A stretch of DNA of 64,000 nucleotides, from the NCBI GenBank assembly GCA_958510875.1, contig OY294068.1, forward strand, positions 155,160,388-155,224,387, read 5' to 3'. Of this stretch, positions 1 to 13,071 are shown piece by piece; positions within the stretch are counted from its first letter, which is position 1; the number at the start of each line of letters is the position of its first letter. A program made the position numbers and the translations under genes. This DNA comes from Endomychus coccineus. Lineage: Eukaryota > Arthropoda > Insecta > Coleoptera > Endomychidae. The notes under the pieces are model-generated. The model was not told the DNA's origin and did not search any database. It saw only the letters and a list, made by a program, of their open reading frames with translations.

Positions 1-329
1 GCTCCAGTGAATTTCTCAATGAAGCTTTTATAATGTCTTATCAAAGGTATTCCAACATGAATTCCGGTAGGACGGTTGAGGTGGTAAACTTGAAAGAGGC
101 CCAACAATATCTGATGAACGTCATCAGTATGAATGCACTGAAATATTGCATGTTTTACACTCAGTATGTAACAGATCAAAAATTTAAGGTAGTATGTAAA
201 GGATTTCTAGTAATTTTTGGATATTTAGCGGTTTTCATCAAAAATTCATGCGAAACGCGCAAAAATTGTGGTATTCTTCAAGTTTTTAGCTGCAAAAAAT
301 TAAATAACTTCTCCTGTCCTCTCCACAGC
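1..329. other. unassigned sequence with one open stretch
   Basis: A frame on + is open from the first bases to about 330. It contains a Met at 33 and a GT-like donor near 190. I do not recognise the protein. It could be a host exon or a retroelement piece, because a non-LTR reverse transcriptase remnant follows directly. Confidence 0.25.
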
Positions 330-960
330 TGATGGTACGCTTCATACCGCTTTCTCATCTAGAGAATTATCCAATGAAACCAAAGGTGCCAAACCGAGAC
401 ATGTCGTTGCAACAAATGATCAGGCAAAAATTATGAAATACGGATATGATAATCTACCAGAGTTCAATGCAACCAAAACTCAAGCTTGTATTTTCTCCAG
501 ATAGGCGGATCTTACAATTCCTAATATGGTGATGTCAGGTGCAACTGTTCCGATGAAGTCTTCAATATGCTTGCTCGGTATCACAACCAACAGCATCCGC
601 TCATGGGGCGTTCATGTGAGGTCCATTGCGAAAACCGCTTCACAAAAACTTGGGTTTCCTATTTCGTGCCAAGAGCTTCTTATCTAGAAAGCACAGATTC
701 GACCTGCCCTGTAGTACTGCTGTTACGTTTGGAGTTCAGCTCCCAAACATACGCTGAAGTTATTAGATTCTATTCGGAAAAAACCTATTCGCCTGGTTGG
801 TGATGTAACACTTGCGAATTTATTGAAGTGTCTAGACTCAAGGGTCTTCAAACTTGTTATGATCGTTAGTAACATTGCAAACTTTATCTTTCCACTGGTG
901 ATCTCGGGAGGGCGAATGAACTGTCTGGAACACTTAGATTGTACCGTTACTAATATATCT
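330..960 (+). pseudogene. non-LTR retrotransposon reverse transcriptase remnant
   Basis: Translating + and shifting frame where needed gives the C-terminal end of a LINE reverse transcriptase: a stretch reading FNATKTQ, then LGITTNS, then SIAKTASQKLGF, then KAQIRPALEYC-like and VWSSAPKHTLKLLDS. These are the usual thumb-region signatures of Jockey-like elements. Stops and frameshifts interrupt it, so it is dead. It sits upstream of the CEPT1-like exons and may lie in one of that gene's introns. Confidence 0.7.
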
Positions 961-1318
961 AGACTATAAAAGCCTCATCAATATTTTTCCAGTGTAGCGG
1001 ATTATCTTGCATCTTCATCAGAGATATAACGGTAAGCGATTATCGATGAAAAAAACAAATTTTTTTAGGAATGCCTAGAATTCGCCAAGCTTCCAAATGA
1101 AACAGTTTCTGCGTTGCTTTCTTCATGTTCAGTGTAGTTCGGTAAGTTGATAATATTCACCATGTTTTATTTTAAAATTCAATCAAGTGTTAAGTGACTT
1201 CTTCCTTCAAAGATTTTGTCTCGTTTACAAGATTCTGTAGTGGCATAATAATTCATGGTGGAAATTAGCAGCTGACTTCTTATTACGTAAAACTACATTT
1301 ATTATTTTTCCAATACAG

Positions 1319-1477
1319 GGCACCAGCGTTTTATCACCTATAATACCGTTCTCTATGATTCTTGTACCTGCTTTTATAATATATCAAAAATCAACCGAAC
1401 AAGTGTACGAAAACCATCCTGCCCTGTATATACTAGCATTTGGATTAGTTGCAGCTAAAATTACCAACCGTTTAGTG
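1319..1477 (+). CDS. CEPT1: CEPT1-like exon: transmembrane helix and conserved NHPALYIL block
   Basis: This exon has exactly 53 codons in phase 0. The acceptor is AATACAG and the donor GTACGT. It starts with GTSVLSP, a block strongly conserved in animal CEPT/CHPT proteins, and ends with AAKITNRLV. Confidence 0.85.
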
Positions 1478-4400
1478 GTACGTTTTGAGTAAATGACTAT
1501 TATAATACATCATTACACTGTCTTTTTTTAATATAGGTAGCACACATGACAAAGAGTGAAATGGATTACACGGATCTATCTTTGTTGGGTCCAACGATGC
1601 TTTTTTTAAATCAGTATTTTAATACGTTCATTAGGGAATATTATGTGTTGTGGTTATGTTTGGTAAGTAATTTTCTATTATATTATTAAGTAGCGAAGAA
1701 ATGCTCAAATTTTAAGTATCTGATGTATTTTTTGTATTCTTACTATTGGAGTAAAATTAGCTTTATTTTCTACAAATCGCACATTCATTGCTTATCTGAA
1801 AATGTTTTACATGTTTCAACAGTTTGCAATTTCAGTTTTCAGCTGAAAGACAATTGCCTAATATGGACCGAACTTGGTTGTAAACCTTTTTAAAATGCTT
1901 ATATTCGGATTCAGCTATAAATTATTAAATAATGTGATAATAATTTTCTAATACTATTATTATAGTATTTCGAAAATCAAGTTATTGTATCAAAGAGAAA
2001 CAGCTAGACACCACCACCTGTAAAATAAGCTACATCAAAATTAGGATACATTCTCGAATAATTGAAGGATAATGTTTTTCAGCCAGCTACAGTTTCCTCC
2101 GTATTCGGGAGAAGGAAAGCTCAGTAGTTTTTGGTAGAAACGAAAAATATTAACCTTTGATAATGCAACAAAATCCCAGCTACATTGTGGTTATCGGGGG
2201 CGACAAAGTTCTTGAACTACTGAGCGAGTTTTGTTCCTTCTTCATTTTTTAATCATATTTTATAATGAAATTATTGAAAAATAATCAGTAATAGTATGAA
2301 GCCGAGGAAAATAACAAATTGATGTCATTTTATTTATTTACGTATGTCCGATGGTATCTGCGAAAGCTAATCTTTTCGATGGCAAAATACAATGTATGTA
2401 TCAATGTCTCTCCAGTACACTGCATCATTGATTAATATACATAATATTGGTATTGCCTAGTAGCCAACGAATACATACGGAGTTCCCGATTCATTATAGA
2501 GGAGCCCGCTGGGGGGCCAGATGAAATTGAGCCAATTTAAAGAGTACTTAATTCTATTTGCAATTTTTATAGTACACAGTACCATATTCGCTTCCGAATT
2601 TCCATAAATGCTTCTATAAGTTCGATAATTTATTGTTTGTTAGTGGATTATTATTTTCTTATGAATTAAGAACTGTTAATAGTTATAAATATTGTTTGAA
2701 AGTTATTTGCTAATAGTGATTTTATAGTTTGTAGTTTGGTTTATTTAATTAGTGTTATCATTGATTTTAATTGATAGTGTTATTAATCATCAATTCGTCG
2801 CTGAATTTCAAAACTATAAATTCAGATCACCTCATAAAGGAACGTGAACTATCTAATTAAAATATTTAAAATCATGTTGCATTTCCGGTTATAACGGAAG
2901 TGACTACTCATTTTCTTATTTTAAATAGAATGCTATAATTTTTATTACAAATTCGGATTGTACGTGTAATTTTATGTTGACTGTCAATGGGCCATTGACT
3001 GTCAACATACAATTATAGGCATAGAGGTTCTATGCCTAAAGGCTAGTACAGACCGGCCAATAAAATGTTAGAAGCATGTATTCCGTCAACTTGATGAATC
3101 ACCTCAAAGAAATTTTTGGACTGTTTTCCATTTCAAATGGAAAATGATATCGTTCAATGAATATTCGACGTTTTTGTCGGTAATTTTCTTACATTCACCA
3201 TGTATAATAATAAACTAATATCTTCACTGGAATATAGTATTTTTTTCATTATCGTTTAATTTAATAAAATTTAATATTAAACCAGCTGTAATGACTTTTA
3301 CAAATAATTTGTTATTTATTGCATTTGATAAAACTCATATTGCAATTGTTTATTGAACTTTTCTGGGTAACCTCAAATAACTGACGAACTAACTCACATA
3401 GAGAACTCTTACACATAATTATTTAATTACGCAGAATTCAATCCTGCATCAGAAAAACCTAAAATATACAGGCGTTCTATTTGAAAAAAAACTTTCATAG
3501 GTCAAAAAATGTCACTGTATTTAGAACACCTATGAATGATCGTTTATACATTAAAAGTAAGCTTAAGGTCTTAACTTCCGATTCTGAAAAGATGAAATCT
3601 GAGATTTGAAAAATGAGTAAATTAGAGGTTTCTTATGTGGGAATACAAAACCGAATTTTCACACAATAGTCAAGTTATGTCATCAGTATGGGTAAATTTA
3701 GGTATAGGGATAGCTCAAGAAAGTCAACCTAAATTTACACGTACAATCCAAAATTTGTATTAAAAAGCACTTTATTTAAAATAATAATGTTTGCAGTCAT
3801 TTCCAGAATAACCGGAACTGCAACACGCTTCAAAATATTTTAACTACATTGAAACTTTAAGATCTCATTTCGTCTCGGAAAGTCATAAACTTTTAACGAA
3901 CACTTCTCGCAAATCGCCCTGTATATGACTGTTATCAGGGAATCATAGATAACAAAGAACCGTTTCGATTGGGGCAAATTATATGTTTTTTGATAGGTGC
4001 AATTTCGAATGTAGAGCTTACGAGAGGATTTATTCGTTGTTTATAACATTTAGTTTACGAGTATCTAAAAGTAGGGAAAGTTCATTAATTCTAAATGAAT
4101 TTGAGACGATTTTTTGCTTCCACCCTTAATTTTATTTTAATCAATGTTTCCAGTAACTTTTAATTAACTCGAACTTTGTTATCTCGTGTCTTTTACCGAC
4201 TTAATTAAAAGTAATTCCAACATTTCAATTTAATTTAATGATATGTCAGTTCCGGTTGTGGATTGTAATATCATAATATAATTTAGTTTATAGTACCATA
4301 CTTTCCTGTACGATGTTAAATGCGTTTTCTTCCCAAACCGCCGGAACACTGTTTTTTGCTGGGTAGCGTTGAATTTGTCAACGTCAGTTCTCTTTGTCTG

Positions 4401-7400
4401 GATTTACCGCGTTGGCACGTTCTAAGTGTTTTTACATATGCCTAGGCTATCAAATCGTGTCTCTTTCAAAATGGCAAAGCATATTCTCTACGAACTGTAT
4501 TGTTAATTTAGGTCAAATCTACCAATGGAACGCTAAAACTAAAACATTATTGCAGGGTTCCAAACACTGGAAGATTCTAATTATATCAAATTAATATTTA
4601 CAATTTTAGCCCCTGTAATACTGGCATAACATTATACAATTGCTCCGATTTAGCTTTTCACCGATTACCACAGGCGGTAGGTACCAATCTTATGTATATT
4701 AATCACTGACTGGATAAATAGGAAAAATGCATAATTTGTTTTGAAAATTGTCATTATCTCTGTTGTTTTCATTTGTATCAGATTCCTCGTCTCCATCTTC
4801 CTGAGATGCTTTTCCGATTTTATTTTCCATCGGTCTCGAATTTAAAAATCAAGATGAAGATAGATTTTTACATTTCATGATCCCAGGAACTCAGATAAGT
4901 TGTGTAGACAGTTGTCGGTTAGTCTACAATCAAATTTATTTTGCTTTCTGATGCATATTATTAATGCACTCGAGGTCTAAAATGATATTTATAAATTGTA
5001 TCAAGCGGTTTTCTGATATCCATACATTCTGGAAACTTAGTAATAATGAAATAAATCTGTTTCTACGTTCCTCGATGTTTTAGGACACAAATATGACGAA
5101 AATAATTTTTGAGAATATAAAAGCCCTTGACAAATTGGAATTACTTATTATAAGGTTTGACAGAAATGATTCATATAAAATATTGATGACCAAAATTCAA
5201 CAAGTGGGAGGTGATTTTTATGGAGTTGCATTTTCTAAAAAACTTTCAATTGGAAAGGAGAGCAAGTACAAGATTTAAAAAAAAACTTTATAGAAGACTG
5301 AATATTTAATTCTTTAAAGAGCATTATTAGGAGGTTGAGTTATTAAACAATTGACAGTTCTAGTGCTTCGGCAATTGAAAGATGAGAAATTATTACTTAT
5401 AAAGTTTATTAATGAGCAGAACTTAAAATATTACATATTATTAGTAATTCCATATAAATAATCATACTATAATGGTAATTGTTATTATATTGATTTATTC
5501 ATATCTTTATGATTGCCGCTAACGGCGTCATCAATATAATCAATCTTAGCCTTCAATAAAAAATTATGAGTTAGTATTCAAGCTCTAATAATAGTTACCA
5601 GATTAGAAGTTTTTCCTGTCCCCAATCCGTTCCATAATGTACCTGTTTCTGCTGAATTCGCTGTCAAATAAATAACGACAAGAATTTATGGTTTGAAAAC
5701 ATTTACGTTAACGATTTAAGAAAAAAAGTGAGTAATAAAGTTTATACGAAACGAATATTGTATTGTATTGGCAACGGAGTCAAATCAAGAATAGATTACT
5801 TGAAGGTAGATATTTTTTGACTCCGTCTAAGGAATTTGACGAGCGGCTTTCTCTTTCTACTCGTTCCCGATATGCCCCGCCCACTCATGCTCCGTTTGTT
5901 GTTTTTAAATAACGCGTCAAGAAAGTAGGCGGAGCATACAATTAGAAAGAGATAGCCTCTATCCAAAATTCTTAGATGGGATCTTTTTGTAAAGCATTGC
6001 GCTTATGGAAGTCAAGAACTCTATTCTTCGTCTCTATGATGAGAACAGTTCTACGATGTTTTGTAGGCAAACTGACAGACCTCTGAGCCAAAACGCGCTA
6101 TTTGTCCTCTATAACTCTGCTGACATTAGCGAAAACCTCGATTTGAAAGATCTTGGAAATCAACAAATTACAGAAGATCTGTAATGTAGGTACCACTGTT
6201 TTGAGAATGATTACCGCCACGCTACTTGACTGTTGATTGCTTTGACATTACATTATTTTTCTTCAAATAATTACAAACAAACATTTTGACATTCTCGTTT
6301 CTTAAATATAGGTACTATTAGTCCTAATTCTTTTAATTAAAAAAATATTTAAATAAATGCACCGTTTCTAACATTAAAATGCAACTTTCTCAATCGGACT
6401 CCTATTATAACTCTTACCCATATTTATATGTCATAAAAGCAACCTTAAAGGCCTTTTACAGGGAGGTAGCATTCTCCGTCTCATGTGAATATATCGTTTA
6501 AAAAACATAACAAACTATTTAGGAATCTTATCCTGTTAGAGTTTTTAAACAAACACTTATCAAGTAAAAGTTATTATATTTTAAGAGAATAACAATCTTA
6601 AGAACGACTATTTATTACGTTAATATTATATCTGATATCCTCTTATGCTGAATGTGTAATCCCCCACTTGCCTTCCTCGCACTTCTATATACTTTCCTCA
6701 TCGCCCATACGTCGAGGGATCTCCCCTAACCAACTACGGGACTTCCCCGCACCGTCCTTAACAGTGCCGTACTCTAACAATCCGTTCAATGAATAATGTT
6801 AAACATGTAAACTTAACAGATAGTTTACAGAAGGTTCTTGAGTGTGCGATATAGACAACTAATTTTACTCCACTATATACATAACGAGGTATTCTCTAGT
6901 ATTGTGTGATTCAGCAAAATCCGAGGTGGAAATATAATTGAAGCATTCGTTGAAGAATCGGTTTTAAAGTGATCTAGTCGTACAGAAAAATTCACTTCTT
7001 CTTTTGATAAACAGCTTGTCAGGCAGAGCTTAACTAACACCTTTCAATATCCGGATTGCATAATAGGGATCGACGATATGTATATGTTTAAACTGCTAAA
7101 TACATTTATATAACACCTATTATGCAAATGTAATAAAACCTGCCAATATAGTAGTAATTAGTCTGCCTGCAGTATTAAGGCTTGTTGCTGGAATCACAAA
7201 GTACATAGATCGATTCAAAACTGATTAAATTAATCTTTTTTGTTCAAGAAATGTGTTTTCATTTAACGTATTCTTTTTTCTAGATATGGGTTGCGATAGA
7301 TCTATTTAGATACTGCTATCAAATTTGTACAGAAATTTGCGATTACCTCCACATAGAACTGTTCCGAATACCTTACCCAGGAAGTCATCGTGTCAGAATA

Positions 7401-7484
7401 CCCGTAACCGGTATTATTTCCGTAGGCACTGAAAAAAATGGTACGAATATTAGAAATAATAAGACACGTAGCAAAAAGAAGTAA
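1319..7484 (+). CDS. CEPT1: choline/ethanolamine phosphotransferase, 3' exons (partial gene)
   Basis: The enzyme family transfers phosphocholine or phosphoethanolamine from its CDP form to diacylglycerol in the ER or Golgi membrane, the last Kennedy-pathway step. Three coding exons join in frame: 1319-1477, 1537-1662 and 7284-7484, giving 161 residues and a stop. All junctions are AG/GT. They encode the C-terminal membrane half: GTSVLSP, a hydrophobic segment, [45 protein letters not shown] and a C-terminal helix with a Lys-rich tail. The catalytic CDP-alcohol motif lies in exons not visible here. CEPT1, CHPT1 and EPT1 paralogues are close, so the exact member is uncertain. The 5.6-kb last intron contains foldback repeats. 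Confidence 0.85.
1537..1662 (+). CDS. CEPT1: CEPT1-like exon: VAHMTKSEM block and helix
   Basis: This exon has 42 codons in phase 0, after acceptor AATATAG and before donor [15 protein letters not shown] and LFLNQYFN are family hallmarks, and the exon continues directly from the previous one across a 59-bp intron. Confidence 0.87.
1663..2850. other. intron sequence of the CEPT1-like gene
   Basis: This is AT-rich intronic sequence. I see no ORF or clear repeat in it. Confidence 0.5.
2850..3860. repeat. decayed foldback element
   Basis: The segment at about 2855-2985 is repeated in inverted orientation at about 3722-3855, roughly 75% alike by eye. Each arm contains a CCGGTTAT-like block and a GATTGTACGTGTAA block. 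Between them are a small hairpin (GGCATAGA-GGT-TCTATGCC near 3017) and a repeated TTGACTGTCAA motif near 2985-3005. No transposase is visible. It is probably an old MITE in the CEPT1 intron. Confidence 0.55.
3861..5770. other. intron sequence, nothing recognised
   Basis: AT-rich sequence. Two short open frames (4394-4594 and 5093-5278) resemble no family I know and are probably chance. Confidence 0.4.
5775..6038. repeat. possible small MITE related to the one at 36627
   Basis: The right end, read in reverse, begins CATAGAGACGAAGAATAGAG, close to the terminus of the MITE at 36627-36935. The left end has a diverged match (AAGAATAGA). Both elements contain a CCGCCTACTT block. No clean target duplication is visible. 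Confidence 0.35.
6050..7283. other. intron sequence, nothing recognised
   Basis: No supported feature up to the acceptor of the last CEPT1-like exon. Confidence 0.4.
7284..7484 (+). CDS. CEPT1: CEPT1-like terminal exon
   Basis: This exon has 66 codons plus TAA, after acceptor TTTTCTAG. It encodes [20 protein letters not shown] and a basic tail ending in RSKKK. LFRYC and the YLHI-x-LFRI block match the C-terminus of CEPT/CHPT proteins. The basic cytosolic tail could act in ER retention (inference). Confidence 0.85.
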   Translation: MWVAIDLFRYCYQICTEICDYLHIELFRIPYPGSHRVRIPVTGIISVGTEKNGTNIRNNKTRSKKK

Positions 7485-8542
7485 ATGTTAGGTATTAAAA
7501 GTTATTTTATTTGTTACTTGCCAAGTTTTGATCATTTTGCGATATCACTAGAAACGGTCCTGTCAAATACACAAATTAGTTTCTATTTTATTAACTATGT
7601 GTATTTTTTGAATATGGAATTTTTTTCATGAGCGTAGAATTAATAATAAATATATAGTGAATATGAGTCATTGTATGACATTTAGGTGGCTAATAAAAGG
7701 CATATGATTAATATAAGTAGTAGTGCACCAGTAAAATAAGTTGTACGGTTGGGAATACATTGGGTGTATCTTCAACTTATGTACTGCATTTATTGCATTA
7801 CAATATTGTTGTTTGAATTCGCGTTTTCTGTAATTACTGAGGTTCTTCAGTACTATTAAAGTATACATTGAGTGAAGTTTCAAGTCAAATAATTGGTTTC
7901 ACCCAAGTGTGAGTTCATATTAAAAAGTAAGTTTGAATATGGTTTAATTCTCACAATCCATTTAGATTGGTATTAACAGGTCTAGAGGTCAAAGGTTACA
8001 CCTCAGGAATATAATAATAATAAGAATGGCAGCATTAAAGAAAATTTGTATCAAAATCTGTTCAGCAAAAATTTGTAAAATTTATAAAAAAAATTTCAAA
8101 TAGATATTTTTTTTAAATTATAAAATCATTACAATATTGTTATAAAAAAAAAATTAATCTTTGTTACTCACATTCAATATATATTTTACCACATCATATG
8201 ATTTTCTTTAAACAATTTCAAGTTGATGTACTTACTAGATTTTATGAGCTGCCATAATGGATATTTTCATCTTTTGAAATTCAAGAAGCCAAAAGTAGTC
8301 GTTCTAATAGCCAATGAATGTGTCACTTTGGATAACAAAATTAGTACAAAAATTTATAAAAAACTTATTGTAAAAAATTGTGTTCCGAAAGTTTGAATCT
8401 ATATGATTATTAAGAACTAGTGTAATCTAGTGATTAAATTATGAAAACCATATGAAAATTGGAGTAGAGAGAACTGTGGACTTTACAATATAATAAAATA
8501 GTTTCCTGTAACATGTAAAATGGTATTATATGATATACCTAT
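7485..8542. other. CEPT1-like 3' flank, no gene seen
   Basis: This holds the probable 3' UTR and spacer. AATAAA-like signals occur near 7640, but AT content is too high to choose one. A long A/T-run region lies at 8080-8160. Confidence 0.35.
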
Positions 8543-8756
8543 TAGTCTAGGAGCCAGAGCTATATTGATGGTCTGAACATTAACCCGATGCCACTATGGT
8601 TTATCGTTAGAGGACGGCTCAATGACCAATTCATCTCACAGACAGCATTTTCGCCGGCTGCCAGATCTCGAGATACAGCCCTTGCAAATTTTTTATTTTT
8701 TGACTGGAGGTTAACCCTTTTCAAGTTGCGGTTACTTGAAAAGCATTCCATTCTTA

Positions 8757-9552
8757 TACACTTCCACCATGTGCCATCATTTTTTATGAGCTGACCAGTT
8801 AAAATTGAACCGAAAATTGACTGCAAGTTAACCCTCCCAAACCTGGTGGAAAATGTTCATTGGTGTTGGCAATTGTTAAGATACCCTATGACATCAAAAG
8901 TTATCGATCCATTTCCGAGTAATTGGCCATTATTTGGAACAAAAATGTTTTTTTTTTCTGATTTTGTGGCTGAGCCTTGCACATTACAAGGTAACATGAT
9001 GGCAACATGTTAAATAACTTTATTGGAGGTCAAATAAAAATTCAAAATTATTGCCATCACTCCTTGCCTATTTCAACTCCCCAAAAACCCATAAAACCAC
9101 CCCCCAAAACAGAAAAAATATAAAAATGGCCGTTTCGATTTTAAACCCAGCCAGAATTCATAAAATCATAATATAATATCATAAAATTGGTCACATTATC
9201 CATATTATTCATATTTTTTGGGGTTTGGAATAGGCAAGGAGTGATGGCAATAATTTCAAATCTTTATTTGACCTCCAATAAAGTTATTCAACATGGTGCC
9301 ATTATGCTGCTTTGTAATCTGCAAGGTTTAGCCGCGAAATGAGAAAAAAACATTGTTGGTCCGAATAATGGCCAATTACTCGGAAATGGACCGATAACTT
9401 TTGATGGCATAGGGTATCTTAACAATTGCCAACTCCAATGAACAGTTTCCACCAGGTTTGGGAGGGTTAACTTGCAGTCCATTTTCCGTCTAATTTCAAC
9501 TGGTCAGCCTGATAAACGGACACGATAAAAAATGATGGTACATGGTGGAAGT
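8757..9552. repeat. foldback inside the 8.5-kb element
   Basis: About 325-bp arms (8757-9082 and 9225-9552) around a roughly 145-bp spacer pair with high identity. Shared blocks include CCTCCCAAACCTGGTGG, CCGAGTAATTGGCCATTAT and GGCAAGGAGTGATGGCAA. The RNA or single strand would fold into a very long hairpin. Confidence 0.75.
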
Positions 9553-9829
9553 GTATTCGTCGGGTTAAGCGAAGTGGCGATCCTGGCGGATTTTCGCTGT
9601 AACTAAATGTAATAGACGTTCAAAAATAGTAAATATAATAACACAATACAATATATTTGTACTTACATATATTTATTTACATACTAATTATTCTTCTAAT
9701 TTCTTTTTTCCTTCTGCTAGATAATCAATCATGTGTGCAAAATATACATATTTTAGTTTTACTAAGCATTCATTCACTAAATTTTCTTTAAAGTTCACTT
9801 GTACCACTACATATGAATTATCGAATGGG

Positions 9830-10254
9830 GAATAAATAATGAAGTCACACTACCACAAGTCTTTTGCACGTCTCTTCAGCTTCCCTCATTTTTTCTTCAC
9901 GTCAGTAAAAGTGAAAACTTCAATATCACTCTCTTTGACGCTGATGGAAAATAAAAAATGAATATGTAATCGAAACTAATAATTCTTACAAGAAATAAAA
10001 TTATTAAACTTACGTTATCAAATGATTCAATAAGGCCATTGACCTGATGATCCAGTCGCACAAGAACAATTTAATGAGCTAATTTTTTTAACATTTTGTT
10101 TTTCAATTGTTAAATTTAACTCAGGCATATTAAATAAATTACTTGTTTGCATACATAATGCAACAATTTTTGCTGCATTTTCATCACTTTGTCGCAAATC
10201 ATCTCCAAAATAGGAATAAATGTCCAGAAAACTTGATAAATATTCACCACTCAT
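9830..10254 (-). pseudogene. broken spliced ORF inside the 8.5-kb element
   Basis: From an ATG at 10254 on -, a 75-codon frame (MSGEYLSSFLDIYSYFGD...) runs to 10027. In a shifted frame GLIESFDN ends at a donor GTAAGT, and after a roughly 80-bp intron (acceptor CCATCAG) the text resumes as VKESDIEVFTFTDVK. It looks like a once-spliced acidic protein with one or two frameshifts. The family is not recognised; it is a captured gene or a transposon accessory ORF. Confidence 0.4.
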
Positions 10255-10679
10255 TTTTATAATTATTAATTGTTATTTTATCTATTTAATTTATTGAATT
10301 ATTGCTTAAGACGCGCAAAATTTATTTAATTATATAGTTGAATTTGAATTGACAACGCGGCATCCTTTCAAACGATGCTACTAATTTTATTTCACATAAA
10401 ATATGGTAGATGGCGCCACTTCGCTTAACACGCCGAATAAGAATGGCATGCTTTTCAAGTAACCGCAAATTGAAAAGGGTTAGCCTCCAGCGTTGAACTC
10501 TTTCAATCAACGCCTCCAGTCAGAAAATAAAAATTTGCGAGGGCTGTATCTCGAGATCTGGCAGCCGGCGAAAATTCGGACTGTGAGATTGGTCATTGAA
10601 CCGTTCTCTGACGATAAACCATAGTGCCATCGGGTTAATGTTTAGACCATCAATATCGCTCTGGCTCCTAGACTATATT

Positions 10680-12016
10680 ATTAATTTATTAATAAAAATA
10701 AATTATAGCAGAAAAAGTTGGGTTAAACATTTTAATTAAATACGATATGTAATGATTTTATAATTTTGATAAATTTCACAATTATTGAACATATTTCGAA
10801 ACAAATGTTCTTCAATGCAGCCATTCTTATAATTACTGAAAATGAGATATAACCTTTGGTAGTTTCGATTTAAATGAATTGTGAGAATTAAACCCTATTC
10901 TTTAATATTTTTCAAGTGGTTATTTATCAGAATACAGCATCATTCAGATCACGGAAGGCTAGTGATTTTTTCACTAAAATTAGGAAACGGAATAGAAAAA
11001 AACATGTTTTCAATTCGTCATAGACGTAGCTGTTGGAAAATCTAAAATTTATGAATTTTTATCGTTTCGATAGGATAGATTTGTGGTCACCAATTGATAA
11101 ATTCATTATTATTGATCCCACAGCAAAGTGCTAAAGTTTTCTAAAAAAATGGAACTAGCTATAGTCCACTCCAAAAGTTAGGTATTGTTTAAATTGAATT
11201 TTTTCAATTTCCGTCCGTGAAAAAATTCAAACGGTATCTTTTAATGAATTTAGAATTATCTTTGCAATGTTTTATTGCAATGTGGGTTAGTTCAAACAAA
11301 AAATTTTTAAACATGGATATCTCAAAAACCATAAACGTTGTTTTCTACAACTTATAGTTGAGAAAATCTTTTTCTTTGGTACTCGTGTCACAAAGACATC
11401 ACGTATAGTTAATTGTGGTAGCATGTCAAGTTACTTAGATGCTTTTTTATCTTCCAAAAGTAGGTACTTATTGCGTAAGCCAACGATTGATACCATATTC
11501 CAGTCTGGGACTGAACTAATAAGTATTTTCAGTTAGTGAAGATTATTTACGGATGATCTAATTATTCAGATTATTTATGTCTTCTTTCACCAAATATCAG
11601 GCTTTTCAATATATTGTCCCCATTTTGGGACTCTGAAACTTTTACCCTAGAATTTTTTCTTGATACTTAATTCATAATTTCCCATTTAATGTTTCCATGT
11701 TTTTGTTACAAAATGGAGATTTCGTATTTCTTTTCAGGCTAGGAAGTGTTATACTCTGGCTTGTGTATTACTCTTCAGGCTATTTCAACTATTCTTCATG
11801 ACTTTATACCGGAACATTGTTTGTTTCGTAGTCAATTGCTGTGATTAGTTTAGTAATTTGATGTTAGAAAGATTTGTTTGCCGTGCCAACATACTTCTTC
11901 CTTATTCTCTTTGATTACTCTTTACTCAGTTCACCAGACTATTTCAAACAATTTCCGCCCTAGAAACAATATTTTCAATAATTTTTTATACTTCGAAATT
12001 ATATTGACCCTGATGG
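10680..12016. other. intergenic, nothing recognised
   Basis: AT-rich sequence with no supported gene. The ORF at 11878-12072 runs into the P-like MITE and is probably chance. Confidence 0.35.
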
Positions 12017-12024
12017 GTTTGGAG

Positions 12025-12312
12025 CACGGTCGTATACACAGGTCTGGAAACTCGAGGCTGTTTCCTATGTGAGAAGTGAGTTCACTAAGCGTCAACTGTC
12101 GCATAGTACGTCACGGGTGGCGCATGAGTCGAGGGATGTTCTCTGGCAATCTTTGTATTGTGGGGCTTGAAATTTGAACGATATGGCGCAATCCTGTCAA
12201 CATACTTCGATCCATGCGCCAGCTGGTGGCTGAACGAGGGACTACGAGTTTAGCGACATGTAACAGACTCATGTCCAACAATAGAGTTTCCAGACCTGTG
12301 TATACGACCGTG
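12025..12312 (+). mobile_element. P-superfamily MITE (deletion derivative), perfect 8-bp TSD
   Basis: The terminal inverted repeats begin CACGGTCGTATACACAGG and are flanked by GTTTGGAG on both sides (12017-12024 and 12313-12320). The ends match the THAP-carrying copies at 29577, 30946, 37490 and 38522, but the THAP exon is deleted. The interior keeps the GAACGATATGGCGC block found in the 38522 copy. Confidence 0.85.
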
Positions 12313-12320
12313 GTTTGGAG

Positions 12321-13071
12321 CGAACACTGAATTTTTATAATTCATATTTTCTCTTAGGAATCATATTAATTCAAAGGTGGCGAGACTTATGGTTTGTCGA
12401 TCACGACGCAATGGTTTTTATCCGCTTTCAATCCTTCATTCTCCAACGGTTTCTAGATAGTGTATAGATGCCGCACGCATTTTTTTGAACTTAATTAGGT
12501 TGTCGCTGCTATATTTTAGCTAAGGGCCTTTAGCCCAATAACTAATGGAAATTAATTTATGTCCTGCACCCGTTAATGTAGTCAATCGTAATATATAGAT
12601 AGGTAACTAACAAACAGTAGACTGAGAATTTACCAAATACGTTAATATGTTTTGTAGAATTATCCCGCTTATGACAAAAATTAAGGACAGTTTCTAGTGG
12701 CTTAACATCAATTTTGTTATAAGAGGAATGTCAATATTTTAGGATTAATTATTAATTTAGGCTTACAAAAACGTTATTTTCCTAATAATGTACTAGTCGT
12801 GCCAAACATTCTTGAAAGAATTAAGGTAAGTTTTATTTACGTATTGTAGTTATTTTCGTATGTTTGCCTTCCAATATCGTATTATGAGCTAACATTTCAA
12901 GTTCGTATGTACAGTTTATGTAATTAGTGGTTAATGTAGAAACAATATATTAAATGAGTGTGCACTTCCAACTATTTAGGGTTGTTAATTAATTAATTTG
13001 TTCTGAATTTTACCCTACGTAGGTTATAAAATTCGTGGGCAGCATCGAAGGATAAAACGTTGACTGGAGTA
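12321..13071. other. intergenic, nothing recognised
   Basis: No supported feature. Confidence 0.35.

Larger units (their letters stand above)
8543..10676. mobile_element. 2.1-kb element with long terminal inverted repeats
   Basis: The left 215 bp or so (TAGTCTAGGAGCCAGAGC onward) is repeated in inverted orientation at the right end (ending GGCTCCTAGACTA). The arms are about 85-90% alike and share the CTCGAGAT, CAGCCGGCGAAAAT and CAAGTAACCGC blocks. No transposase is recognised. The interior holds a second foldback (8757-9552) and a broken spliced ORF on - (9830-10254). The family is unknown; it is probably a non-autonomous DNA transposon. Confidence 0.65.
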
